From positions 186,001 through 250,000 of the forward strand of contig NZ_FOSE01000004.1 in NCBI RefSeq assembly GCF_900114185.1: 64,000 nt of DNA, given 5' to 3'. A program made the translations under genes and the position numbers. This document shows positions 51,357 through 59,348 of this stretch, in pieces. Origin of the DNA: Cellulomonas sp. KH9 (lineage in GTDB: Bacteria; Actinomycetota; Actinomycetes; Actinomycetales; Cellulomonadaceae). Within the stretch, counting starts at the first letter, position 1. Each line of letters opens with the position of its first letter. The notes beneath the pieces are model-generated. The model was not told where the DNA came from, did no database searches, and saw nothing but the letters and a program-made list of their open reading frames with translations.

Positions 51357-54127
51357 CGCGACCTCCCCGCCGTCTGCCGCTGCCAGGCCGCCTCGAACTC
51401 CTTGACCGCCGCCCGGGGATCCGCGACCACCATGCTCCCGATCAGCGGCGCACCATCCCGCGGCGAGCCGGGGACCTGGACCACGACAGGCGCCTGAGTG
51501 GCCGACGGGCTAGATGCGTACTGCCGCACATGCCCGCCGTCCGCGAACCCAGGCGCAGGCCGGTACGTCCCCGCGTTGACCGCAGCCATGAACGCCGAGC
51601 CGTACTTGGCGACACTCGCCGCCTTGATGACCCACTCGCCGTTCGACAGCCACGCCGGGATCGAGTCCGACGTGCCCGTGCCAGGACCATGCACGCCGCC
51701 ACCACCCGGGAAGCCCCGCGTCGCACCACCAGTCGCGTACCCCAGCACACCGAAGGGGTCACCCACAGGCCCACCGGTAGCCATCGCCGCCTGCCCGTAC
51801 TGCTTGATCGCCACCGACGCCGTCACCGTCTTGCCGTCGATGCTGTTCAGCGTCTGGTCGAGCACGCCGAGCCGCGACAGCGCGTCAGACAGGCCCTTGA
51901 CCGCGACCTCCACGCTCACGTCCGCGGGGATCAGCCCGAGCTCATCCGCCAGGCGGTGCGCCTCGTCAGACGTCATGCCCATCTGACCCGCGACCGACAG
52001 GAACCGGTCACGCGTGGTCTGCATCTGCGCCTGCAGATCCTCCTGCGTCGACCCGTTCTCACGCATCGATGCGATGACATCCCAGCCAGCCGACGCCACG
52101 TCATCGAGAGCCGCCTGGTTCGCGCGGCCCTTCTCCGTGGTGATGTCGAGCGTCGCCCCGTTCTCCTTGAGTGCGGCGTCGGCGTCAGCCACCGACTGCT
52201 CGAACTGCCGCTCCGCGTCCCGAAGCGACAGGACCACGCCGGCAGCCTCCTGCTGAGCCTCGACGAGCTCCTTGAGTGCGTCGGTGTACTGCTCGGTGGT
52301 CTGCGTCCCAGCGCGCTGCGCGTCGGCATACCGCTCCACTGCCGAGGCGGCGCCATCAGAAGCCACGCCCGCCGCCTCATCCGCCCGAGCCTTGCGGACA
52401 GCCTCCTTCTCGGCCGCGCTCAGCCCAGCGGCCTCACGGTCGAGCAGGCCGATCAGGTCCTCCGCCTTGGCCTTCTCCGGCGCGCCAAAGGTGTCCAGGT
52501 ACTCACGCCGCGCGGCCGTCACGCGCACAATCGCGTCCCGCTCGCCCAGGACGTAGCCCGTGAGGTCGTCAGTGGCGATGCCGAGCTCATTGGCGAAGTC
52601 GATCAGCGCGACCGGGTTCTCGCCGAACAGCCGCTCACCGACGGACTGCCCAAACTCCATCTTCGATAGAGCGCTGTTGATCTTTCGGACTGTCGCCTCG
52701 GTCTGGTTGCCCGCGCCGTCGAGCGTGTCAAGGTACTCGTCCGCCCTGGCTCGAGCCTCCGCCGCGTTCTTCGCCCAGTTGGCGAACGCCAGGGTCCCGA
52801 CCGTGATGACCGCCGCGAGCCCACCAGCGAGCGCACCCGCCGCCTTCATCGAGATCCCGAGCCCCTGAACCGCGGCCTTCGTCTCGTGCACGCTCGTCAC
52901 GAGCTTGCCCAGCCCGCCGATACCCAGCGTTGTGAGGCCGCCAGCGCCGACCAGGAGAGTCGTCGCCGACAGGATCGGCTCAGGCATCCCGCCGATGGCG
53001 TCGACCGCTGACTCGGCACCCTGCGCCATCTCCCGCAGGACCGCGTTGGCACCTGAGCCGGACTGGATGAGCGCCGTGTCGAGAGACCCGCCCAGCCGCT
53101 CGACGTCGCCCACGAGGTTGTCCGTCCGGATGCGCGCCTGCTCGGCCGCATACCCCTGCTCGTCGACCGCGTCGGTCCACTTCCGGATCCCCGGCTCGCC
53201 CTGCTCGTACAGCACGTTGGCCGCACGCACAGCATCCGACCCGAAGATCGTCGCCATGGCAGCGTTGCGCTGCTCCGGCGTCAGATCACGGAGCGCGTTC
53301 TGCAGGTTCCCGGCGAACTCGGCCAGGCCGATGAACTGACCCTGAGAGTCGTAGGCCGAGATCCCCAGCTCGTCCATCGCCCGCTGCGCTTCCTGCGACT
53401 GCGGGGTGAGGCGCTGCAGCATGCTCTTGAACGACGTGCCCGCGTCAGAGCCGACGAGGCCAGCCGACGCGAACGCCGTCAGGCCGGCGGTCGTCTCCTC
53501 GATCGACAGGCCCGTCTGGTCGGCGACGAGGCCGGCCTGCTTGAGCGCCATCCCGAGGTCGCCGACGCCGCCCTGAGCCTTGCCGGCACCCGCGGCGAGG
53601 AGGTCCGCGATGTGCGAGACCTGGTCACCCTTGAGCCCGAACTGGGTCATGGCCGTGGCCGCGATCTCCGCAGCCTCGCCCACGTCCATCGCGCCCGATG
53701 CCGCCAGGTTCAGCGCCCCACCAAGGCCGCCACCGAGGATGTCCGCCGTCGAGACGCCCGCCTTGGCCAACTCCTCGATCGCACCCGCAGCCTCGGTCGC
53801 GCTGTACTGCGTGTCAGCGCCAGCCTCAATCGCCGCCTGCCGCAGCAGGCCCATGTTCTCGGCCGTCTCCATCGTGGCCGCGCCGACCGACGACATCGCC
53901 TGGTCGAACTCCGCGAACCGCGTCACCGCGAGGACGGAGAACCCCGTCAGGACGAGCCCCGCCTTGGTGAAGCTGCTCGAGATGTGATCGATGTTCTGCT
54001 GGTTCTTCCCGACCCACTCGTCCGTGCGGTTGGCGGCATCCTGCGTCGCCTTCGCAGCTGTCTTGAGGCCATTCACCAAGCCGGTGACGTTCGCCCCGAT
54101 GTTGATGACGATTGAGCGGTCGGCCAC
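51353..54127 (-). CDS. tape measure protein
   Basis: This 924-residue protein sets tail length. It begins with the TP901-type domain (MADRSIVINIGANVTGLVNGLKTAAKATQDA..., then FAEFDQAMSSVGAATMETAENMGLLRQAAIEAGADTQYS-like stretch). Hydrophobic segments lie at about 385-450. Helical repeats and a Gly-rich C-terminal end with GPGTGTSDSIPAWLSNGEWVI, common in actinophage tape measures, follow. At about 100 bases of tail per 35 residues the tail would be about 135 nm long. Confidence 0.92.
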   Translation of the reverse strand: MADRSIVINIGANVTGLVNGLKTAAKATQDAANRTDEWVGKNQQNIDHISSSFTKAGLVLTGFSVLAVTRFAEFDQAMSSVGAATMETAENMGLLRQAAIEAGADTQYSATEAAGAIEELAKAGVSTADILGGGLGGALNLAASGAMDVGEAAEIAATAMTQFGLKGDQVSHIADLLAAGAGKAQGGVGDLGMALKQAGLVADQTGLSIEETTAGLTAFASAGLVGSDAGTSFKSMLQRLTPQSQEAQRAMDELGISAYDSQGQFIGLAEFAGNLQNALRDLTPEQRNAAMATIFGSDAVRAANVLYEQGEPGIRKWTDAVDEQGYAAEQARIRTDNLVGDVERLGGSLDTALIQSGSGANAVLREMAQGAESAVDAIGGMPEPILSATTLLVGAGGLTTLGIGGLGKLVTSVHETKAAVQGLGISMKAAGALAGGLAAVITVGTLAFANWAKNAAEARARADEYLDTLDGAGNQTEATVRKINSALSKMEFGQSVGERLFGENPVALIDFANELGIATDDLTGYVLGERDAIVRVTAARREYLDTFGAPEKAKAEDLIGLLDREAAGLSAAEKEAVRKARADEAAGVASDGAASAVERYADAQRAGTQTTEQYTDALKELVEAQQEAAGVVLSLRDAERQFEQSVADADAALKENGATLDITTEKGRANQAALDDVASAGWDVIASMRENGSTQEDLQAQMQTTRDRFLSVAGQMGMTSDEAHRLADELGLIPADVSVEVAVKGLSDALSRLGVLDQTLNSIDGKTVTASVAIKQYGQAAMATGGPVGDPFGVLGYATGGATRGFPGGGGVHGPGTGTSDSIPAWLSNGEWVIKAASVAKYGSAFMAAVNAGTYRPAPGFADGGHVRQYASSPSATQAPVVVQVPGSPRDGAPLIGSMVVADPRAAVKEFEAAWQRQTAGRSR

Positions 54128-54170
54128 AGTTCATCCCCCCATCCGCGGATTCCGCTGGCACACTGCTCGG

Positions 54171-54326
54171 ATGGACAGAAAGCGCGATCGATGGTTGACC
54201 GGCGCTGGGGCTGGCCTTGCGGTGTTCCTCATCGGGGGAACCCAGGCGCCCGGCGAGCTGTGGTGGGGCATCGCCCTCGTCGCGGCATCCCTCGCGGTGT
54301 GCGTCGGGATCGCCAAGCGCGTCTAG
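54171..54326 (+). CDS. 51-residue two-helix membrane protein, antisense to the late operon
   Basis: MDRKRDRWLTGAGAGLAVFL opens a 51-residue protein with two hydrophobic segments (about 10-24 and 30-47) and a basic end AKRV. It fills the gap between the tape measure and chaperone genes on the opposite strand, with CACACT 6 nt before its ATG. Its stop overlaps the stop of the frameshifted chaperone by four bases. Probably a moron; function unknown. Confidence 0.55.
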   Translation: MDRKRDRWLTGAGAGLAVFLIGGTQAPGELWWGIALVAASLAVCVGIAKRV

Positions 54327-55224
54327 TCCTGACGGACAGTCACGCCCCACAGCAGCCCCGACATCTCCCCCTCGGGGTTCGCCTTGCGGTACGCCTCCTG
54401 CGCCTGCGAGAGGCCCGTCCGGATGTGGCAGCGCACCGGCGCGGCGACCTGGCGCTTGAACTCCGTCATGGGGTCCTGCGCGATCTCCTTGGGCCATCCA
54501 CACCCGCAGGGGCACAGCACGTCACGCCGGTACTCCTCGAGCGCGAGCATCCACGCACGCTCCGTGTCATCCCACTCGACCTCGAGCGACGACGACACCA
54601 TCCGGCCCTCGTCGTCGTACTCGTAGACCGTGCGCGGCTCCCAGCCAGTGAAGCGCTTGAGGCTGATGCCTAGGCGCTCGGCCGCTTCGAGGTCTGCTCG
54701 GAGCGCTGGATCACGAGCGACGCGGCCGGCGAGAAAGGGGCGCTCGTCACGCCGTTGTTCAGCGCGAGGACAGCCTGGGCGAAGTCGTTCCACTGGGCCG
54801 TCGACATCTCGTCGGCCAGCGGCTCCCAGTCACTCGCGGGGGAGAACGGCACGTCCGACCCGTCGCGGTTCTGCACCGACGTGATCGCCTGCACGATGAC
54901 CTCGTCCAGCGCCGACACGTTGACGTCCAGCGCCTTGTCCGTCTCATCACCCGGGCGCGGGGGGTTCGCCGCGACGAACTCCGCCCACTTCTTGCGGGGG
55001 AGCGCCTGCAGCGTGAAGTGCACCGTGTGGTCACGCATCTGCTGCTCGATGGCCTGGACCGCCGCGGCGGCGTCACGGATCTCCGTCGACACCTCGCGCG
55101 CATCCTGGGCGGCGGCGTTGCGAGCGTCCTGCAGAGCTGCCACGGCGCGGTCGTGCTCCGCCTTCAGAGACAGGTTCACGCACAGGGGGACGACCTTGGT
55201 CGCCCGGGTCAGGGTCAGGCTCAC
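54323..55224 (-). CDS. tail assembly chaperone, frameshift fusion (gpG-T type)
   Basis: A -1 frameshift at the CCCTTTC heptamer (54733-54739) joins the first 164 codons of the gpG-like frame to a second frame ending at 54323, giving a 300-residue protein. The second frame has no good start of its own. It encodes RLGISLKRFTGWEPRTVYEYDD and a Cys-rich LCPCGCGWPKEIAQDP. In siphoviruses the fusion product binds the tape measure during tail assembly; its place just before the tape measure gene agrees. Confidence 0.85.
54670..55224 (-). CDS. tail assembly chaperone (gpG type)
   Basis: This 184-residue zero-frame product has TFQ-like hydrophilic helices, with AVAALQDARNAAAQDAREVSTEIRD in the middle and FTLQALPRKKWAEFVAANPPR, typical of siphovirus gpG. 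It ends at TAG 54670 unless ribosomes slip at 54733-54739. It follows the major tail protein and its hairpin. Confidence 0.85.
   Translation of the reverse strand: MSLTLTRATKVVPLCVNLSLKAEHDRAVAALQDARNAAAQDAREVSTEIRDAAAAVQAIEQQMRDHTVHFTLQALPRKKWAEFVAANPPRPGDETDKALDVNVSALDEVIVQAITSVQNRDGSDVPFSPASDWEPLADEMSTAQWNDFAQAVLALNNGVTSAPFSPAASLVIQRSEQTSKRPSA
54733..54739 (-). promoter_or_regulatory. -1 programmed frameshift slippery site
   Basis: On the minus strand the heptamer reads C-CCT-TTC in the zero frame, the X-XXY-YYZ form in which both tRNAs can re-pair as CCC and TTT after slipping back one base. Both frames are open across the site, and the overlap (54670-54793) is of the usual length. Confidence 0.8.
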
Positions 55225-55264
55225 GGGATGGCTCCTCGGCTCAGGATCGGCTCATGAGGTGGTG

Positions 55265-55302
55265 CACCCCTCCCCGGTGTGAGCCGACACCGGGGAGGGG
55301 TG
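55265..55302 (-). terminator. hairpin behind the major tail protein gene
   Basis: A perfect 16-bp stem with a 6-nt loop (55265-55280 with 55287-55302) lies ten bases after the major tail protein stop on the minus strand. A partial terminator here would give more tail tube protein than chaperone and tape measure. Confidence 0.75.
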
Positions 55303-55311
55303 GTGCATGGG

Positions 55312-55812
55312 TCAGGCAGCGGCGAGCGTGACCGTCTCGACGTCGCCCGTGATGAACGCCGACCACGTGCTGCGCAGGACGCTGTTCGCCTCCGCGGCAA
55401 CCTCGGCCTTCACGCCCGCGACGAACGGGACGACCGTCACAACGTCGCCCGTGGCGAACGGCTCATCGAACGCCTTGCCGCGGCGACGGATCGCGTACCG
55501 CTGAGCACCCTCGGGCAGCGTCTCGACCAGCAGGTTGCTGGTCTCCGCGTTCGGGCTGTTCGTGTTGTCGATGCCCGTGATCGTCAGGCCGTACGTCTTG
55601 CGACCCGGCGAGCCGAACGTCTGCGTCGAGCACTCACGCTCGTCCGTGATCGTGCCCTGGTCCGTGGTCAGCGCGAAGCCGCCCGGGGTCAGGTAGCACG
55701 AGATGTCGTCTCCGCCGTTCGCCTCCGCGACCGTCGGGACCTCGCCCGCGACCGTCGTGACGATGACCGTACGGATGTTGCCGTCGGCCGGCGTGCTGGG
55801 GATCAGCGCCAT
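55312..55812 (-). CDS. major tail (tube) protein
   Basis: This 166-residue beta-rich protein begins MALIPSTPADGNIRTVIVTTV and includes TFGSPGRKTYGLTITGIDNTN and AIRRRGKAFDEPFATGDVVTVVPFVAG, a pattern of actinophage tail tubes. Position before the chaperones and the strong hairpin behind it support the call. Confidence 0.85.
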   Translation of the reverse strand: MALIPSTPADGNIRTVIVTTVAGEVPTVAEANGGDDISCYLTPGGFALTTDQGTITDERECSTQTFGSPGRKTYGLTITGIDNTNSPNAETSNLLVETLPEGAQRYAIRRRGKAFDEPFATGDVVTVVPFVAGVKAEVAAEANSVLRSTWSAFITGDVETVTLAAA

Positions 55813-55819
55813 GTCGGGA

Positions 55820-56044
55820 TCACTCCTTCTCGGTGGTGCCCTCGCCGGCCGGCGTGGGCTCGCCTCGGCGCGACTTGCGCTCGAGGAAGTGCTTGGTGGG
55901 GCGGATCACGGTCGACGGCGGGTAGCGGTCGCCCTTCACGAGCTCCACACGGCCCTTGCTGATGAGCGGGGAGCCCTCCGGCTCGTCCCACTCGTGCTTC
56001 GTGACCGGGTCCTTGACACGCAGATAGACAGGGCGGCGGGTCAT
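55820..56044 (-). CDS. small head-tail region protein
   Basis: This 74-residue, charged protein (MTRRPVYLRVKDPVTKHEWD...) has GGAGGAG before its ATG at 56044. It ends in a Lys/Glu tail. It lies between the tail terminator and tail tube genes; role unknown. The longer open frame upstream is antisense overlap without coding pattern. Confidence 0.65.
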   Translation of the reverse strand: MTRRPVYLRVKDPVTKHEWDEPEGSPLISKGRVELVKGDRYPPSTVIRPTKHFLERKSRRGEPTPAGEGTTEKE

Positions 56045-56045
56045 G

Positions 56046-56453
56046 TCACTCCTCCGGAAGTCGAGCAGCAGCGAACTCGAACGACATCGGCACCGACACC
56101 AGACGCTTGTTCGCCGCCTGCACCGTGACGTTCGTCGTGTACGGCTGCGACGAGCCGCGAGACAGCAGCGGACCGCACAGCCAGCCCGGGACCTCAGGAC
56201 GGCGACCCTCGAGCGCGTCCGTCGCCTCACCCGCGAGCCGCAGCGCACCCGTGTCGGTCGCCGCAGAGATCAGCAGGGACACCCGCACCACGAACGCCTG
56301 CGGGGGAGACGCCTCCGACCGCTCACTGACGCCCGGGACACTCACGCGCATCGAGCGCCACGGCAGGGGCGTCTCGTCGGGGATCTCACCCAGCAGCGTC
56401 CCGGCCGGCGCGAGGGCCAGGACCGCCCGCGCCAGGACGTCGTAGGCGCTCAC
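56046..56453 (-). CDS. tail terminator/completion protein
   Basis: This 135-residue protein begins MSAYDVLARAVLALAPAGTLLGEI and has a beta-rich body with SLLISAATDTGALRLAGEATDALEG and TTNVTVQAANKRLVSVPMSFEF, resembling tail terminators (gpU/DUF3168 type). It is the last connector gene before the tail genes. GTG overlaps the upstream stop. Confidence 0.7.
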   Translation of the reverse strand: MSAYDVLARAVLALAPAGTLLGEIPDETPLPWRSMRVSVPGVSERSEASPPQAFVVRVSLLISAATDTGALRLAGEATDALEGRRPEVPGWLCGPLLSRGSSQPYTTNVTVQAANKRLVSVPMSFEFAAARLPEE

Positions 56454-56827
56454 AGCATGCCGCCGAGCAGATCGTCGAGCGCCTTCATCATGCGCGGCTG
56501 CTCACGGTCCAGCGGGCCATCGATGTCACCCGTGCCACCACCGCCGCGAGGGGTGCCGAAGAAGAAGATGTTGCCCAGCGCGCCACCCCTGCGCCACTTG
56601 TCCGGACCGACCTCGTACTGCACTCGGCCCGGAAGGTAGAACGAGTCGTAGGTGATCGCCTCGGGGAGGCCGTCGCCAAAGTGCGTACTCGCACTCGCTT
56701 GCGCGGCGTAGTCCTCCTTGAGGTTCTGTGCGCCCTTCTTCACGACCTTGTCCACGTCGCCCAGTGCGCTCGACGCGACCTTGCCGAGATCCGCCGCGAA
56801 TCCGCGCAGCGTGCCATCGTCAGCCAT
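56450..56827 (-). CDS. HK97 gp10-like connector protein
   Basis: This 125-residue protein has an N-terminal helix (GFAADLGKVASSALGDVDKVVKKGAQNLKEDY), as in gp10-like head-tail joining proteins, and AITYDSFYLPGRVQYEVGPDK in the core. ATG overlaps the upstream stop (ATGA). Confidence 0.75.
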   Translation of the reverse strand: MADDGTLRGFAADLGKVASSALGDVDKVVKKGAQNLKEDYAAQASASTHFGDGLPEAITYDSFYLPGRVQYEVGPDKWRRGGALGNIFFFGTPRGGGGTGDIDGPLDREQPRMMKALDDLLGGML

Positions 56828-57210
56828 CAGGTCACCACCTCGTCCACGAAGCAGCGCGACGCCGTCGCGTACGACTTGTTGAACGGGGCCGTCACCCGGT
56901 ACGACTTGCCCGTGAGGTTCGGGTCCGTCGCCGACGCAGTCACCGTGACGATGTCGCCAGGCCGCGGCTGCACCGTCACCGGCAGATCCACCCGGTACCG
57001 CTGCACCGTCAGGACCGCGCCACCCGCCGTCGGGTTCTGCTCGTACCCCTCGTACGTCTGGACCTTGCAGCGACCCGTGAAGACCGTCTCCATGACGGCC
57101 TCGCCCGTGACGTCGTCGACCAGCTCGCCGGGACGCTCGAGCGTGCACGTGTCGGTCATCAGCCGCTCAGCCGCAGCGCGACCGGAGCGGAGAGCAGTGG
57201 GCGCGGTCAC
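56827..57210 (-). CDS. head-tail connector protein (DUF6093-like)
   Basis: This 127-residue protein begins with a short helix (SGRAAAERLMTDTCTLERPGE), followed by a beta-barrel: VFTGRCKVQTYEGYEQNPTAGG, then YRVDLPVTVQPRPGDIVTV. This is the pattern of actinophage head-tail stoppers. I chose GTG 57210, which overlaps the upstream stop. Confidence 0.75.
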   Translation of the reverse strand: MTAPTALRSGRAAAERLMTDTCTLERPGELVDDVTGEAVMETVFTGRCKVQTYEGYEQNPTAGGAVLTVQRYRVDLPVTVQPRPGDIVTVTASATDPNLTGKSYRVTAPFNKSYATASRCFVDEVVT

Positions 57211-57626
57211 GGCAGGGGCACCCAGACGTCCGGGTGGACCCACTCGCCAGGGTGGCGACGAGCGCCGCCGGGCGTGATCGTCCACGCGCCCGAGCGACTC
57301 GGGATCAGCAGATCCCACTCCTCATCCGTAAGGAAGATGTCCCCACGGCGGACCTGCTCGTTGTAGCGGTACGTGTAGTCGTCGATCGTCTCCGAGGTGT
57401 AGCCCTCGGGGTTCCGGATCTTCCGGATGACCGCGTTCGACTCGACCATGACGAGCGTCGCCACAGTCGGAACACCGCCCGTGACGAGCTCGGGCAGGGT
57501 AGGGATGCGCGACAGGACGATCGCCTCGGCGTCATCCAGCCACGCCTGCACCTGCGCGACCTCGTCCGGCTCAGAGATGGGGCGGCCGAGCCGCGTTGCC
57601 ACGTCAGCGACGGTTGCGTACGTCAC
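57207..57626 (-). CDS. head-tail adaptor protein (gp6-like)
   Basis: This 139-residue helical protein begins MTYATVADVATRLGRPISEPDEVAQVQAWLDDAEAIVLSRI and carries VMVESNAVIRKIRNPEGYTSETIDDYTYRY, a pattern of phage head-completion adaptors that bind the portal. It is the first connector gene after capsid. Confidence 0.8.
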   Translation of the reverse strand: MTYATVADVATRLGRPISEPDEVAQVQAWLDDAEAIVLSRIPTLPELVTGGVPTVATLVMVESNAVIRKIRNPEGYTSETIDDYTYRYNEQVRRGDIFLTDEEWDLLIPSRSGAWTITPGGARRHPGEWVHPDVWVPLP

Positions 57627-57640
57627 GGCCGCCCCACCTC

Positions 57641-57781
57641 CTAGTTGTCGTCCTCGGTGCGCTTGGCGCGCGTCTGGCGCTTCGGCGCGTCCTCGAGCCA
57701 GCCGGCCGCCGTGTAGCGGTCGGCCAGCTCGTCAGGAACGTCGACCACGCCGCCGTCGAAGGGGCTCTTGAGCGTCGCCAC
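57641..57781 (-). CDS. 46-residue phage protein
   Basis: GTG at 57781 opens VATLKSPFDGGVVDVPDELADRYTAAGWLEDAPKR..., a common small protein encoded right after the capsid gene in actinophages, with a basic tail. It starts two bases after the capsid stop. Function unknown. Confidence 0.65.
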   Translation of the reverse strand: MATLKSPFDGGVVDVPDELADRYTAAGWLEDAPKRQTRAKRTEDDN

Positions 57782-57783
57782 GA

Positions 57784-58683
57784 TCAGGCCTGCGTCGCGC
57801 TCGTGAGCTTGACGAAGTGCGCGATGTCGCGGACCCGGAAGCCGATCTCGATCTCCGCCCGGACCGCGAACATGTTCCGCTGCCAGAGGTTGATCTGCGT
57901 CGACCCGTCGGTGAGCGTCGCCTGGTCGGCGATGCTGATCGACACGCCCTCGACCGAGCCCCACGACGCGGACGACCAGTCGCCCGCGAAGCCGAGCTGA
58001 GCAGCCGTGCCCGCGCCGGCGCCGTCGGCGTCCGCGAGGTACACGCCCGGGGAGACGTACACCGGCTGACCCAGGAGCTGGGTCACCGAGCCGCCCTCGT
58101 TCGGGCCCTGGGTGAACAGCGGTCGACCGAAGCCGTCCACCGCACCCAGGAGCAGGCCGCGACCCTGGGGCGCCATCGCCCAGCCGTTGAGCGTGCCGCC
58201 GCCGGTGGCGACGGCCTGGTCCGCGGCGACGAGGCCCTTGTACGTGTTGCCGGCGATGCCGACCGACGCCGCACCCGAGAGCTTGTCGAAGTTCGAGCCG
58301 GGGGCCGCGACGTTGCCGAAGACGGTCTGGTCGAACTTCTTGCCGAGCGCCTGCGGGAGCTTGCGGACGAGCTCCTGGTACAGGCGCGCCTTGTCCCGAC
58401 GGAACTGGTTCGAGAAGGGCACGATGACCGCGAGCGTGTACGGGGTCATGAGCTTGCTGCCCAGCGTGGGCCGGCTGACCGGCTTGTTGTCCGTCTCCGC
58501 GACCCACTGGGCCTCGGGCTCACCCGTGATGATGTCCACGGTCACGCCCGGACCCGGGAGCGGGATCTGCTGCGCGAGCTGCATCGCAGCCGAGCTGTAC
58601 TCGGCCGCCGACCAGATCTCGGCAGAGACGACGGGGTCCAGGCGGACCCCGGTGGTAGTGCGATTGACGTCGATCCCGGCCAT
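57784..58683 (-). CDS. major capsid protein
   Basis: This 299-residue HK97-fold capsid protein has ITGEPEAQWVAETDNKPVS and LAVIVPFSNQFRRDKARLYQELVRKLPQALGKKFDQ, the E-loop/spine region, and a C-terminal AEIEIGFRVRDIAHFVKLT strand. Absence of an N-terminal delta domain fits the separate scaffold gene upstream. The start ATG at 58683 lies just before MAGIDVNRTTTG. Confidence 0.92.
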   Translation of the reverse strand: MAGIDVNRTTTGVRLDPVVSAEIWSAAEYSSAAMQLAQQIPLPGPGVTVDIITGEPEAQWVAETDNKPVSRPTLGSKLMTPYTLAVIVPFSNQFRRDKARLYQELVRKLPQALGKKFDQTVFGNVAAPGSNFDKLSGAASVGIAGNTYKGLVAADQAVATGGGTLNGWAMAPQGRGLLLGAVDGFGRPLFTQGPNEGGSVTQLLGQPVYVSPGVYLADADGAGAGTAAQLGFAGDWSSASWGSVEGVSISIADQATLTDGSTQINLWQRNMFAVRAEIEIGFRVRDIAHFVKLTSATQA

Positions 58684-58713
58684 CGGAATCCCCTTTCATG
58701 CCCTCGCGGGCGG

Positions 58714-59298
58714 TCAGATGAGGTTGCCGACCTGCTGTGCGAATCGGTCGGCGGCGGTAGCAGCACCCCGCCCGCCCGCTCCTTGCGAGGGGTCGGCCTT
58801 CGGGGTCTTGGGACCGCCTTGCGCGGCCAGGTACGGCTTCTTGGTGAGCAGGTCCGCGATCGCCTCGGCGATCTCGTCCTGGTCGACCTCGCCGTCATCG
58901 CCGACGTCGAACTGCGACAGGTCGATGAACGTGAGGGCGTCGGTGGGGTCGGACAGCTTGCCCGCAGCAGCGGCGCGGATCTCGGCGCTGAGGATGCGCC
59001 CGTTGGCCTTCGCCAGGGCGCGACCCTCGGCCTCCCGCGCGATGCGCTCGGCGTCGTCGGCGGGCGTCAGGTCGTTGACCCTGGCCTCGGCCGCGAGTCG
59101 CGCAGCCCGTTCCGTCCGGAGCTTGGCCTTCATGCGGTCCAGCGCCTGCTTGCCGGGGTCAGACAGCGCCTCCTCGCCCTCGAGGGGCGCGTCCACGTCG
59201 TCCAGCGGGGCGTCCAGCGCCTCGGGGGCGTCGTCGACAGGGGTCGTGCCGTCGGTCGCGTCGAGCGCGGCGACGATGTCCGGGGTGTCCGTGCTCAT
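58714..59298 (-). CDS. capsid scaffold protein
   Basis: This 194-residue, acidic protein is largely coiled coil (about 50-100: KQALDRMKAKLRTERAARLAAEARVNDL), has LTFIDLSQFDVGDDGEVDQDEI in the second half and ends in a Gly/Ala-rich tail. This is typical of actinophage scaffolds encoded right before the capsid gene. Confidence 0.88.
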   Translation of the reverse strand: MSTDTPDIVAALDATDGTTPVDDAPEALDAPLDDVDAPLEGEEALSDPGKQALDRMKAKLRTERAARLAAEARVNDLTPADDAERIAREAEGRALAKANGRILSAEIRAAAAGKLSDPTDALTFIDLSQFDVGDDGEVDQDEIAEAIADLLTKKPYLAAQGGPKTPKADPSQGAGGRGAATAADRFAQQVGNLI

Positions 59299-59348
59299 GT
59301 GCGTCTCTCCTTGCGAGAGGTCGACCGTGCCCCTTGCGGGCGCGGTGG

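Noticed and set aside
54323..54793. Chaperone second frame as an independent gene starting at 54793
   Set aside because: There is no ribosome site, the first ~20 codons are shadow sequence, and a proper slippery heptamer lies in the overlap. A frameshift product explains it better.
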